This document shows, piece after piece, positions 17,765 to 25,761 of a stretch of DNA of 46,203 nucleotides. Location: assembly GCA_963204915.1 (NCBI GenBank), contig CAUJHS010000012.1, positions 1-46,203 on the forward strand, read 5' to 3'. The first letter of the stretch is position 1. Each line of letters starts with the position of its first letter. The DNA comes from Planctomycetota bacterium. GTDB lineage: Bacteria > Planctomycetota > Planctomycetia > Pirellulales > Pirellulaceae. Under the pieces are notes generated by a model. It searched no databases and was not told where the DNA came from. It saw nothing but the letters and a program-made list of their open reading frames with translations. The translations under genes were made by a program, and so were the position numbers.

Positions 17765-18145
17765 ATGCGATATTGGATAATTCTCGGGCGAAGCCTTCGA
17801 TTACGGTGTCCCGTTTGCGGTCGCGGAAAGCTGTTTCGTGACTGGCTTTCGATGCACGAACGATGCCCTCAATGTGACGCGCTATTCTCACGCGAACCGG
17901 GATTCTTTCTAGGATCAATTTACTTTAATTATGGCCTAACCGCATTAATCGTCGCAGTTGCATATCCCGTGTTGATGTTCAATCGCGTCTTATCACACGA
18001 AGCATTAATGGGAGTTACGCTCGCGTTTGTGTTGCTGTTTCCGCTGTGGTTCTTTCGTTATGCAAGGGCTCTTTGGCTCGGATTTGACCAGTATTGGGAT
18101 CCTCGTCCCGGCGAACAAGGCACCAAGTCAAATAATAACCTGTAA
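17765..18145 (+). CDS. DUF983 zinc-ribbon membrane protein
   Basis: A 126-residue protein and the only plus-strand gene in the first 41 kb. ATG 17765 is favoured; TTG 17756 is possible. The N-terminus has two Cys pairs, CPVC (15-18) and CPQC (34-37), forming a zinc-ribbon-like site, followed by FSREPGFFLGSIYFNYG and two membrane helices (~55-73 and ~80-100), the DUF983 pattern. DUF983 genes often sit near cytochrome oxidase assembly genes, consistent with the oxidase operon to its right, although it is transcribed towards that operon. It diverges from the 64-aa gene across ~80 bp that probably contain both promoters, and converges with the CxxC protein gene. Confidence 0.85.
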   Translation: MRYWIILGRSLRLRCPVCGRGKLFRDWLSMHERCPQCDALFSREPGFFLGSIYFNYGLTALIVAVAYPVLMFNRVLSHEALMGVTLAFVLLFPLWFFRYARALWLGFDQYWDPRPGEQGTKSNNNL

Positions 18146-18210
18146 ACAAAGAGAAAATCTGATTCTCAGAAATCCGAGCAATATCCAAGCCCCTGTGACC
18201 GTGGTTGCCC

Positions 18211-18534
18211 TCAGGCCTCAACGATATCTTTGTGAGCAGATTGTGAGTCAATCTTTAAATCAGTTAGCGAAAGGTTCGCGTTCACCTGCGCTAGTTTGGC
18301 TTTGCGAACTTCCCACCAAAACAACGCCGACAACCCTCCCAAAATCAGGAATGGCATCGACATCATGAATAGGATGCTCCAAAAGTAGCCTCGCACCATG
18401 TTGGCGTGCGCAGGATCGTTCTGCGCCAGACTCTCTTTACACGTTGGACATGCTTCCACAATACTTTCGCACGCCATGAGTATAAGTAAGGCTGCGGCCA
18501 AATTTATTGCCACGCGTCGAATGATGACAAACAT
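18211..18534 (-). CDS. Small CxxC membrane protein of the oxidase operon
   Basis: A 107-residue protein from ATG 18534; the longer frame to 18678 would overlap the DUF420 gene. A signal-like hydrophobic N-terminus (residues ~7-22) is followed by ACPTCKESLAQND with the Cys pair C29/C32, then one strong membrane helix (~52-76, FWSILFMMSMPFLILGGLSA) and a charged C-terminal tail. I do not know a named family. The exported CPTC motif next to a membrane helix, directly downstream of DUF420 and SCO, suggests a role in copper handling or disulfide chemistry for oxidase assembly; that is inference only. It is the last gene of the operon. Confidence 0.7.
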   Translation of the reverse strand: MFVIIRRVAINLAAALLILMACESIVEACPTCKESLAQNDPAHANMVRGYFWSILFMMSMPFLILGGLSALFWWEVRKAKLAQVNANLSLTDLKIDSQSAHKDIVEA

Positions 18535-18590
18535 TCCTACAATCCGGGGTAGGTATTTCCGTTTTCGCCAATTCGTATTATAAGCTTCGT

Positions 18591-19052
18591 CTAATTTGGC
18601 GGGTACAGCCAATAGATGAATAGGTAAACGATCACGCCGGTAACAGACACATAGAGCCATATTGGAAAAGTCCACCATGCTAGTCGCCGATGGCGGGTTC
18701 TTTCCTCAACACGATGTTCGCACCGTAAACCCGTCCAAATTGTAACAATGGCTAGAAACGGGACCGCCGCGGCCAACACAATGTGGGATACAAGAATGAC
18801 GTAATACGTGTATCGAATTGCAACCGGCGGATACGTTGGGAATCGCGTGCTTTCCCCGGCACGAACGCCAATGTGATATGTGAGATAGCACGCCAAGAAT
18901 GCGATCGAGACTCCGAAGCACGAAATCATCGTCCATTTGTGCGCTCGTTCACGCCCTTGTTGAATTGCGACAAATCCGGCAATGAGCAAGAACGTCGCCA
19001 AGGCGTTAAGCGATGCGTTCACATGGGGCAATAGGTGGCCGTCAAAGTTCAT
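18591..19052 (-). CDS. DUF420 membrane protein (oxidase assembly)
   Basis: A 153-residue protein from ATG 19052 with four membrane helices at ~14-30, ~42-60, ~83-107 and ~127-147. The sequence HLLPHVNASLNALA near the N-terminus, YHIGVRAG in the middle and the FPTYPPVAIRYTYYVILVSH block are hallmarks of DUF420, which includes CtaM, a protein needed for heme-copper oxidase maturation in some Gram-positives. The conserved His residues could bind heme or copper. It follows the SCO gene by ~75 bp and precedes the CxxC protein, fitting an oxidase assembly role. Confidence 0.9.
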   Translation of the reverse strand: MNFDGHLLPHVNASLNALATFLLIAGFVAIQQGRERAHKWTMISCFGVSIAFLACYLTYHIGVRAGESTRFPTYPPVAIRYTYYVILVSHIVLAAAVPFLAIVTIWTGLRCEHRVEERTRHRRLAWWTFPIWLYVSVTGVIVYLFIYWLYPPN

Positions 19053-19127
19053 ACGTGTAGCGCCGTGTCCATGATTGACTGGCGACTAGACTGGCGAAGT
19101 CGCCGAAGGCGTAACCGGGATACGAAG

Positions 19128-19883
19128 TCACGGAACATCGGCTGTTTCATATTCGTACTGCGGTGATTCAAGTGTCGAGGGCGTTTCATCAGCGAGTTCT
19201 TCTTCGAACTGGGGTATTTCTGGTGACTCTTTCGTGACAGGCTTCTCGGGTTTTTCCAACGGGGCAATCGACCCATCTAGCAAACCTCGGATTGTCTTTT
19301 TCAATTGATCAATCTCGAGCGGTTTGTCCCAACCGTAGTAGCCGCGTACAACGCCATTCTGATCGACGAGTATGAATTTTTCTGTGTGGCCCTTCGGCAT
19401 GACAGTCACATCAAACACTTCACGACCGATGTATGAAATATAAGTCAGATCGCCAGTGAGAAATTTCCATTGATTCGGGTCGGCGTTAAAACTCCGCGCA
19501 TAATTCGCGAGAGTTTCAGGAGTATCGGTTTCAGGATCACAGGTGATGCTCACGAATCTAACGCCGTCCGGTCCGAGTTCCTTCTGGAGTTCGGCCATCC
19601 GGCTATTCTGTTGACGACAACTAGCCGGACATGTTGAGAAGAAAAAATTGGCGACCCAGACTTTGCCCTCTAAGTCTTTTGAACCAAATTGCTGGCCTGT
19701 GCGTTCCACCAACGTAAAATCCTCGATCGGTTCACCGGGAGTCCAATTTGCTGCGGGAGATACATTCGATTCGCTGGCGCCTTGAACGTTTGCGTCATCA
19801 GATTGACGACGCGCCAAACTAATCATTGTTAGACCAGCGACGATGAAAAGAATCGCGGTGAAAAACAAAAGGGTCTTATTCAT
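19128..19883 (-). CDS. SCO1/SenC copper chaperone
   Basis: A 251-residue membrane-anchored thioredoxin-fold protein from ATG 19883. An N-terminal helix (LLFFTAILFIVAGLTMI) anchors it in the membrane. The copper site is visible as C85-P-A-S-C89 in FFFSTCPASCRQQN, with the third ligand H166 in MPKGHTEKFILVD. SCO proteins deliver copper to, or reduce, the CuA site of oxidase subunit II (coxB in this operon). After the core domain ends, near residue 215, there is a ~45-residue acidic, Pro/Glu-rich tail of unknown purpose. It follows the ABC permease gene after ~99 bp. Confidence 0.95.
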   Translation of the reverse strand: MNKTLLFFTAILFIVAGLTMISLARRQSDDANVQGASESNVSPAANWTPGEPIEDFTLVERTGQQFGSKDLEGKVWVANFFFSTCPASCRQQNSRMAELQKELGPDGVRFVSITCDPETDTPETLANYARSFNADPNQWKFLTGDLTYISYIGREVFDVTVMPKGHTEKFILVDQNGVVRGYYGWDKPLEIDQLKKTIRGLLDGSIAPLEKPEKPVTKESPEIPQFEEELADETPSTLESPQYEYETADVP

Positions 19884-19982
19884 GGTGGGAAAGGGGGAAG
19901 GAAAATCAGGAGGCGGGAGACACAATTAACTAACCGTATTTAGGACCAACAGCGATCGTAATCGCGCATAGTGGGCCCGCAT

Positions 19983-20837
19983 TCAGGTTACCACGTCTTC
20001 TCTAGTTCGTGTGCGTGCAATCATGCACGCAGCGATGAGTGTCAAGGCGGTAAATAACAGTGTGACGGTCCAGCTAGCCGTCAATGACGGCGTCCAAAAC
20101 GCATTTTCATCGATGATTAGACGCCCGGGTTCCGTGGCGTACAACATTCGGCGCACCCCCGCAACCGAATATGTTAGGGGGTTAAGTCGCATAAGACAGT
20201 GCATCAACCATTGAGACCAATGCATTGACGGGCCGAGTGCGGGCGGGGGAAAAAACGCTCCCGACAATAGCCACATCGGCATCAAGAATAAATTCATTAG
20301 GGCGTGGAAGCCTTGAGTCGACTCCATGCGCCAAGCCAGAACGAAACCGAGCGAGGTAAGCGACACGGCCGTCAATGCCAAAAACAACGCAATCGCTAGA
20401 AAGGACGACAGTGAGAAGCTTATGTTTAACGTTAGCGCGAGAAGCAAAAAAATCAAACCTTGGAGCACGGCGATGCTTGCCCCGCCACTGACTTTTCCCA
20501 AAACGATGGCCCAGTAGGTTATTGGTGCAACTAACACCGACTGAAGAAAGCCCTCGCGCCGATCTTCAATAATCGAGATGGTCGCGAAAATTGCGGTAAA
20601 TAAGAGAATTAGTATTAGTGTGCCTGGAAAATAGTACTCAAGGAAAGTAGGTCCGTTTAAATTGGCCGGCGCTACTTGAAATGATCTTTGAAGCCCCGTC
20701 CCAAATAGCAACCAAAAAAGGAGAGGCTGTCCAACCGCCCCAATGACGCGATTCCGCTGACGGAAAAACCGCAAGAATTCACGATACGTTAGGGCGCGCA
20801 TGGCGCCAAGAGACGCAAATTGCTCAGGCGCAGGCAT
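19983..20837 (-). CDS. ABC-2 type transporter permease
   Basis: A 284-residue integral membrane protein from ATG 20837 with six predicted helices. The amphipathic YREFLRFFRQRNRVIGAVGQP start, the FPGTLILILLF stretch, the cytoplasmic IIEDRREGFLQSVLVAPI segment and the MPMWLLSGAFFPP motif identify the ABC-2 family, which includes DrrB, NodJ and YhhJ-like exporters. Its partner ATPase is encoded just upstream, separated by ~69 bp. The substrate is unknown; being inside an oxidase operon it may export a cofactor, lipid or copper-related compound, but nothing in the sequence decides this. Confidence 0.9.
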   Translation of the reverse strand: MPAPEQFASLGAMRALTYREFLRFFRQRNRVIGAVGQPLLFWLLFGTGLQRSFQVAPANLNGPTFLEYYFPGTLILILLFTAIFATISIIEDRREGFLQSVLVAPITYWAIVLGKVSGGASIAVLQGLIFLLLALTLNISFSLSSFLAIALFLALTAVSLTSLGFVLAWRMESTQGFHALMNLFLMPMWLLSGAFFPPPALGPSMHWSQWLMHCLMRLNPLTYSVAGVRRMLYATEPGRLIIDENAFWTPSLTASWTVTLLFTALTLIAACMIARTRTREDVVT

Positions 20838-20906
20838 CGTGAAACACCATGGTAAACAACATTAACCCACACTCAAGCGGCACTCGCCAGCAGTACTGCC
20901 GTGGTA

Positions 20907-21842
20907 TTAATTCGAGCCTTCCGAGCGCCAAATAGGACGCCCCGTCCTTTGAGTAAACACATCTTCCAGGGTCGGTTTACCAACGCGAACCGACCGGATT
21001 CGACCTGGGAATGTATCGATCAATTTGGCGATCCAGTGATGCCCTTGAGCAAGCTCGAGCCGAATTTCTCCGTCAACTACCGACGTGTCCACACCAAATT
21101 GGTCACTTATTTCGCGGCTCAATTCTAAGGGTGCGTCGGTGTGCAGAGTGATTGAATCGCCTCCCACAGATGCTCGAAGCGATTCGGGCGTATCAAGGGC
21201 AACAATTTTTCCACTATGCAAGATCGCGATTCGATCAGCGCTATCTGCTTCATCCAAAAAATGTGTGGTCAACACGATAGTAATGCCCGATTCGTGTCGT
21301 AGGCGCTGCAGATAACCCCATAGATCACGTCTGGCGCCTGGATCGAGGCCAGTGCTCGGCTCATCCAATATCAGAAGACGAGGAGTGTGAAGCAAACTTT
21401 TGGCTAATTCGACACGACGACGCAACCCGCCGGAAAGCGTCTCAACTAGATCACTTGCTCGGTCCGAAACGCCGAGTTGGGAGAGCACTTCCGACTCGCG
21501 TTTTCGCAGCGCAGCGCCTCGCATACCATAAAGCGCGCCATGGCAACGTAAGTTCTCAGAAACGGTGAGTTTTTTGTCGAGACTGGGAGATTGAAAAGCG
21601 ATTCCCAGCAAAGGACGGACCTTGATCAGATCATGTTCAACTGCCCGCCCGAAAACTTCAATCGCACCAACCTGGATTGGAATAAGCGTTGAAATTGCCC
21701 GAAACAACGTGGTTTTTCCGCCCCCGTTAGGTCCAAGAAAGACAAAAACTTCACTTTCATCGACCGCGAAACTTACATCGCTAAGCGCCTGTCGAGCGCC
21801 ATACTTATGCGAAAGACCAGCAACGCGAAGCGCGACGCTCAA
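20907..21842 (-). CDS. ABC transporter ATP-binding protein
   Basis: A 311-residue ATPase. Walker A GPNGGGKTT (37-45), Q-loop AFQSPSLDKK (~82-91), signature LSGGLRRR (136-143), Walker B LLILDEPSTGLDPGA (156-170) and the H-loop TTHFLDEAD are all present, so it should be active. After ~215 a C-terminal extension typical of DrrA/NatA-type exporters follows. The start is a TTG at 21842 that overlaps the stop of the subunit IV gene as TTGA; no ATG or GTG is nearby. This coupling ties the transporter to the oxidase genes. It pairs with the permease downstream. Confidence 0.93.
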   Translation of the reverse strand: MSVALRVAGLSHKYGARQALSDVSFAVDESEVFVFLGPNGGGKTTLFRAISTLIPIQVGAIEVFGRAVEHDLIKVRPLLGIAFQSPSLDKKLTVSENLRCHGALYGMRGAALRKRESEVLSQLGVSDRASDLVETLSGGLRRRVELAKSLLHTPRLLILDEPSTGLDPGARRDLWGYLQRLRHESGITIVLTTHFLDEADSADRIAILHSGKIVALDTPESLRASVGGDSITLHTDAPLELSREISDQFGVDTSVVDGEIRLELAQGHHWIAKLIDTFPGRIRSVRVGKPTLEDVFTQRTGRPIWRSEGSN

Positions 21843-22309
21843 TGGCCCTCCTCATGATCCGCTGGTGGCTCATCTGGATCGCCGGCATTGTGTTCTCGTT
21901 GCAAATCACGAGACGACGGTCGCGGTGTCGCCGCATGCAACCAACGTTGCTCCGAGTAGTGTCGTGTCCGAAGCCCAATGTCGGGAACAAGCATCGCCAT
22001 CAAAAAAACCGACATCATCAGCGCCGGAAAAGTAAGCACGTACTTCCAATTAGCTTCCCAAAGTAAGTGCATAAAAAACAACATAACCAACAGTGCTTTG
22101 GCGCAAGATACTGCCATCATTAATGCGCGGCTGACACCGGGGCTGAAACTCTCGTCCCACCAATTGAAGTAGGTGAGAAACGACAAAGTCGTCAATACAC
22201 AAAGCGCGACAAAAACTACGATATATTTCTGATTTCCGCCATGTTCCCCATGATATCCAGGATCGCCATGTCCTGGTTCGATCTGGCCATGCGTGCGTTG
22301 GTCGGTCAT
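21839..22309 (-). CDS. Cytochrome oxidase subunit IV (prokaryotic type)
   Basis: A 156-residue protein from ATG 22309. A His/Gly-rich cytoplasmic N-terminus (HGDPGYHGEHGG) precedes three membrane helices at ~31-50, ~63-85 and ~90-110. The order, size and FFMHLLWEANWKYV segment fit the COX4/CtaF-type small subunit of A-type oxidases. A charged, Pro/His-rich tail follows. It is encoded immediately after coxC (gap ~72 bp) and its stop overlaps the ABC ATPase start by 4 nt. Small subunit IV proteins are weakly conserved, so the call relies partly on context. Confidence 0.85.
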   Translation of the reverse strand: MTDQRTHGQIEPGHGDPGYHGEHGGNQKYIVVFVALCVLTTLSFLTYFNWWDESFSPGVSRALMMAVSCAKALLVMLFFMHLLWEANWKYVLTFPALMMSVFLMAMLVPDIGLRTRHYSEQRWLHAATPRPSSRDLQREHNAGDPDEPPADHEEGH

Positions 22310-22381
22310 TGGGCAACTCGTGAGTTTAAGACGCTCCGCTTGATGCGGGTGATACAACTGAACTTGTTAATGTCTTCGGAT

Positions 22382-23611
22382 CTAAAACAAATACAACAAT
22401 GGAAACAGGAAGATCCACACCAAATCGACAAAGTGCCAATAAAGACCAATGTTTTCAACAAAATTCGCCTTCGCGGCATTGAAGACAGCGCCGCCTACCA
22501 ATGGAAAAGCAAAGAAGATCAAACCAACCAACACGTGAATTGCGTGAAACCCAGTCAACAAGAAGTATGTATTCGCCCACATGTTGCCGCTTGGTATCAC
22601 GAAAGGCAACATCAGCCAATCAAAATGCTCGTTGATTCCATGCTCCATAACCTTCAACTCGGGCAAGATCTTCAGACGTCCCTGAATTTGACTGCGCCGA
22701 TTTTCCAGTTCGAGTTTCCGTTCCGCAACTGCCGGATCGGGCGTCTCAGAAGGCTCATCCTGCGCGCCTGATTGATCTGTAGTTGGCGGTTTATTGGGCG
22801 TTAATTGCGCGTCAAGCTCACGAATTTCCATTTCGACCCGCGTCAAATCAGTTTCTAACTCCTCCGCTTCACGATCGAACAACGCGGAAATGTCATCATG
22901 ATGGTGATGATGCTGGATTGTAAGGGCCAACAAGTTAAGCGGCGCGGCGGCCAATGCAGGGTCGCTGGCGCGAGCCGCCTCGCGTTGCGCCCAAGCCACA
23001 ACGTTATCCCGGAGGTTATTCACGGTGTCAAATTGTTCTTGATCTTCGACAGACAACTGGCCGTTCTCGCCTCGTCGGCTATCGATCGCCGCAGCTTGTT
23101 CCCTCAGATGTTGATCAACATGCGAGGCAAAATAGATGTCAGGCTTCTCGTGGATTAGACTACGTGGCTTCGCAGGAAAAATGCCATGGTCAAACTTTGA
23201 AAAGTATTCATACGCCTTTATGCCTAAAAAGACGCTACCCAAGAGAAAAGTAAGCGCAAACCAACCGCGGGCCTTTGCCGGTTGATTGGCTTTGCAGGCC
23301 TCAAGCGAAAGTACGATTGTCACCGAGCTACAAATCAGAACAAACGTATTGAGGGCCCCGATCCATTCAACGAGATGGACATCCTCGGGAGTGGGCCATG
23401 TACCGCTTGGCGCCCCAAAACGTACAACGATATAGGTGCCAATGAGGGCCGCAAAGAACATGATCTCCGTCGACAAGAACAACCATAAGAATAGCTTGCC
23501 GTTATTCAACGGTAAGGCAGGTTGGTACTCGAGTTTAAGGTGACCGTGATGTGCGGAGCTGCCGTGTTCGTGATCCGCGTGCGGGTCGCCAGCATGTTTG
23601 ATGTCAGCCAT
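22382..23611 (-). CDS. Cytochrome oxidase subunit III with large insert
   Basis: A 409-residue protein from ATG 23611, about twice the normal length. Recognisable subunit III helices are TM1 ~40-63 ([19 protein letters not shown]), TM2 ~82-104, TM3 ~116-138 ending in GIKAYEY, TM4 ~346-372 ([11 protein letters not shown]) and TM5 ~388-409 ([16 protein letters not shown]). Between TM3 and TM4 lies a ~200-residue soluble insert (~140-340). It contains a five-His run at 234-238, a Glu/Arg-rich coiled-coil stretch (~245-270), a Pro/Thr/Asp-rich linker and a second helix. A His-rich N-terminus (residues 5-24) is also present. The frame is continuous, so this is a genuine insertion. The gene lies between cyoE and subunit IV. 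Confidence 0.93.
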   Translation of the reverse strand: MADIKHAGDPHADHEHGSSAHHGHLKLEYQPALPLNNGKLFLWLFLSTEIMFFAALIGTYIVVRFGAPSGTWPTPEDVHLVEWIGALNTFVLICSSVTIVLSLEACKANQPAKARGWFALTFLLGSVFLGIKAYEYFSKFDHGIFPAKPRSLIHEKPDIYFASHVDQHLREQAAAIDSRRGENGQLSVEDQEQFDTVNNLRDNVVAWAQREAARASDPALAAAPLNLLALTIQHHHHHDDISALFDREAEELETDLTRVEMEIRELDAQLTPNKPPTTDQSGAQDEPSETPDPAVAERKLELENRRSQIQGRLKILPELKVMEHGINEHFDWLMLPFVIPSGNMWANTYFLLTGFHAIHVLVGLIFFAFPLVGGAVFNAAKANFVENIGLYWHFVDLVWIFLFPLLYLF

Positions 23612-23674
23612 AGAGAACCAAAAAACTAGTTACGGCGAAAGTTCGTGACGAACGTTCCTTCAGACGCGAAGCAA

Positions 23675-24658
23675 TTAAGCGAGTGGAAGCATCAACAGCA
23701 AAACCAACTGCAAAGGCAAATAGATTAAAGAAGCATGTAATAATCGACGAGCTGACAAATCATCACGTGAAATGAAGAACGTGGCTGCGGCGGCGAACTG
23801 GAGTACGCCAAGCACGATCGCACCGAGAGCGTATATCGTTGCTCCTGGCGAGTAAAGGGCTGGAAGGACACTAACAGGGACCAGCACGAAAGCAGTGCAA
23901 ATGGCCAATCGACCTGCGCGTTGGCCAGATGGATCGACAACGGTCAACATCTTCATTCCGGCCCGCGCGTATTCTTGTCGGTAGATCCAAGCGATGGCCA
24001 TGAAATGAGGAAACTGCCAGAGAAATAAAATCGAAAATAACGCGGCAGCCCGGACATCCCAGACTCCCTCAACAGAGGACCATCCAATCAACACGGGCAT
24101 CGCACCCGAAACCGCCCCAACGTGTGTATTGAGCGGGGTGCGGGTCTTAAGCGGCGTATAAGCCGCGACGTATAAGGCCCACGTCGCCAAACCAAGCAAA
24201 GCCGTAGTAATGTTTACGGCAACTGCAAGATATATTTCGCCAAAAAGCAATGTGATTGCCCCAAACACCAAAACTTCGGTTTCGCTGAGTCGCCCGGTCG
24301 GCAACGGGCGATCTTTCGTGCGACGCATCCGAGCATCGCGGTTCTTTTCAAGCCATTGATTTATTGCACCAGAGCTAGCTGCGACGAGAGCTGTGCCCAC
24401 AAGTCCGTGCAACAACAAAACGATCTCTGGCGCTCCCCACCGCGCCGACCATGCCGCAACTGCGACAACCACCAAGACAAGCGTTGAAATCCGCGGTTTA
24501 GTCAAATCCAAATACGCGGACCACTTCGTCCCATAGCCTAACGCTTCCTCGACTGATCCAATACTTTCCGCATGCGGTGAACCAGCAGCGATTAATCTTC
24601 CCGTGGTTCGGACAAAACCCGGCGGCTTGTCGTTGTGGGTCGCTTCAAACATACTCAT
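23675..24658 (-). CDS. Heme O synthase (protoheme IX farnesyltransferase)
   Basis: A 327-residue polytopic membrane enzyme of the UbiA family that adds a farnesyl group to heme B to make heme O, the precursor of heme A. The first substrate motif is clear: NQWLEKNRDARMRRTKDRPL starting at N100, with D108, R113 and T114. The second Asp-rich loop is less canonical, near GMKMLTVVDPSG. About nine helices follow a 40-residue soluble N-terminus. The start ATG overlaps the ctaA stop as ATGA (24655-24658), so the two heme A biosynthesis genes are translationally coupled. Confidence 0.95.
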   Translation of the reverse strand: MSMFEATHNDKPPGFVRTTGRLIAAGSPHAESIGSVEEALGYGTKWSAYLDLTKPRISTLVLVVVAVAAWSARWGAPEIVLLLHGLVGTALVAASSGAINQWLEKNRDARMRRTKDRPLPTGRLSETEVLVFGAITLLFGEIYLAVAVNITTALLGLATWALYVAAYTPLKTRTPLNTHVGAVSGAMPVLIGWSSVEGVWDVRAAALFSILFLWQFPHFMAIAWIYRQEYARAGMKMLTVVDPSGQRAGRLAICTAFVLVPVSVLPALYSPGATIYALGAIVLGVLQFAAAATFFISRDDLSARRLLHASLIYLPLQLVLLLMLPLA

Positions 24659-25677
24659 GTAGTCAACTCAGTCAAGCGAGACGAAGTACAAAAAAAACTC
24701 GCCGAGGATTCCGTCCCGCTTGGCGCTAGACGTACAGCGCGTAGGGCGAGCATGGTCGATAACGCCAAAATTAATGACCCTCCTGCCATATGCGCGGTCA
24801 CCGTAAGAGCCTGAAGCAATCCGTCTGCTTCAATAACGAAACCGCCCTCTCGCAGCCGTCCTTCGGCGCTAATCGGCATCAAATACTTTACAATCCACGA
24901 CGCAACACCCAGTGTTATCTGCATCACGATTAGCAACGCGAGAAGTGAAACTGGCCTTCGCAAAGCTTTGACCGGTTGAGTAAGTCGGAACACCATCCAG
25001 ATTAAAATGGTCACATGGAGTGCCAGGGCCGCAGCACCCGCCAAATGAAAAAATAACGCAACACGAAACTGCCCAACGTCAGCCGTTACCGGGATGTGAC
25101 GCAAGTTTGCGCCAAAGATCAACTGCAAGTACGCTAAAACGGCCGTAAACAGCGCCACTCGGTATAAAGATCTTGTGTTGCCAATGATCTCTAACTGCGG
25201 ACCTTGTTTCCAAAACGATGATGTAACAACCGAAATTGCCGTTGCTAACGCAAAGAATGCAGGGCCAAGACAACCGTGGATCTTCGCAAGTTGCCGAGCA
25301 TCCTGAATCACTCGGGCGCCACCCAACAAGCCTTGGCTAATCACGATGACTAAAGCCATTACGGTAAGCCACTGCACCCACCGTCGAGGTTCGTTTCGCC
25401 AAACGACAATAACAAGGGCTATTGTGATTAGGCCTGTCAATGCGCCTAACAAACGGTGACCATGTTCAATGAACAAATCCCATGGACCGGCGAACCAAGT
25501 GGTCCAAGGATACAAGAACAAATTATATCCGTATGTCGAGGGCCAGTCGGGTACTGCCATGCCCGCGTCATACGTCGTTACCAATCCGCCGACCCAAATT
25601 AAAGGAAAGGTAACACAAACCAACACCAAGGCGAAGCGGTGCGGCCAAGGGCTCTCGCAATGGATGGTGGAATTCAA
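24655..25677 (-). CDS. Heme A synthase (COX15/CtaA)
   Basis: A 340-residue membrane protein converting heme O to heme A for the oxidase. Family motifs are GGLVTTYDAGMAVPDWPS (30-47), EHGHRLLGAL (71-80, with H72/H74) and KIHGCLGPA (132-140, H134), followed by FHLAGAAALALHVTIL and TAHMAGGSLILAL in the second half, giving the expected His pairs of the two four-helix bundles. The start is a TTG at 25677; no earlier or nearby ATG exists and the family usually begins ~10 residues before PWPHRFA. The sequence GAAG six nucleotides upstream may serve as a ribosome binding site. Confidence 0.93.
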   Translation of the reverse strand: MNSTIHCESPWPHRFALVLVCVTFPLIWVGGLVTTYDAGMAVPDWPSTYGYNLFLYPWTTWFAGPWDLFIEHGHRLLGALTGLITIALVIVVWRNEPRRWVQWLTVMALVIVISQGLLGGARVIQDARQLAKIHGCLGPAFFALATAISVVTSSFWKQGPQLEIIGNTRSLYRVALFTAVLAYLQLIFGANLRHIPVTADVGQFRVALFFHLAGAAALALHVTILIWMVFRLTQPVKALRRPVSLLALLIVMQITLGVASWIVKYLMPISAEGRLREGGFVIEADGLLQALTVTAHMAGGSLILALSTMLALRAVRLAPSGTESSASFFCTSSRLTELTT

Positions 25678-25761
25678 AGTCGACTTCGCAGTAATGGCAA
25701 AAAAATGTGATGGTAATGCATGACTGCAGTGGTTACTGCTTTGCGGCGACCGCGTAATCCA

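Noticed and set aside
17685-17918. N-terminal extension of the 64-aa membrane protein
   Set aside because: It is antisense to the DUF983 gene and Arg-rich, with no hydrophobic segment; ATG 17684 gives a sensible small membrane protein.
18151-18167. Small inverted repeat (GAGAA...TTCTC) as terminator between convergent genes
   Set aside because: Only five paired bases, AT-rich, and no U-run; too weak to call.
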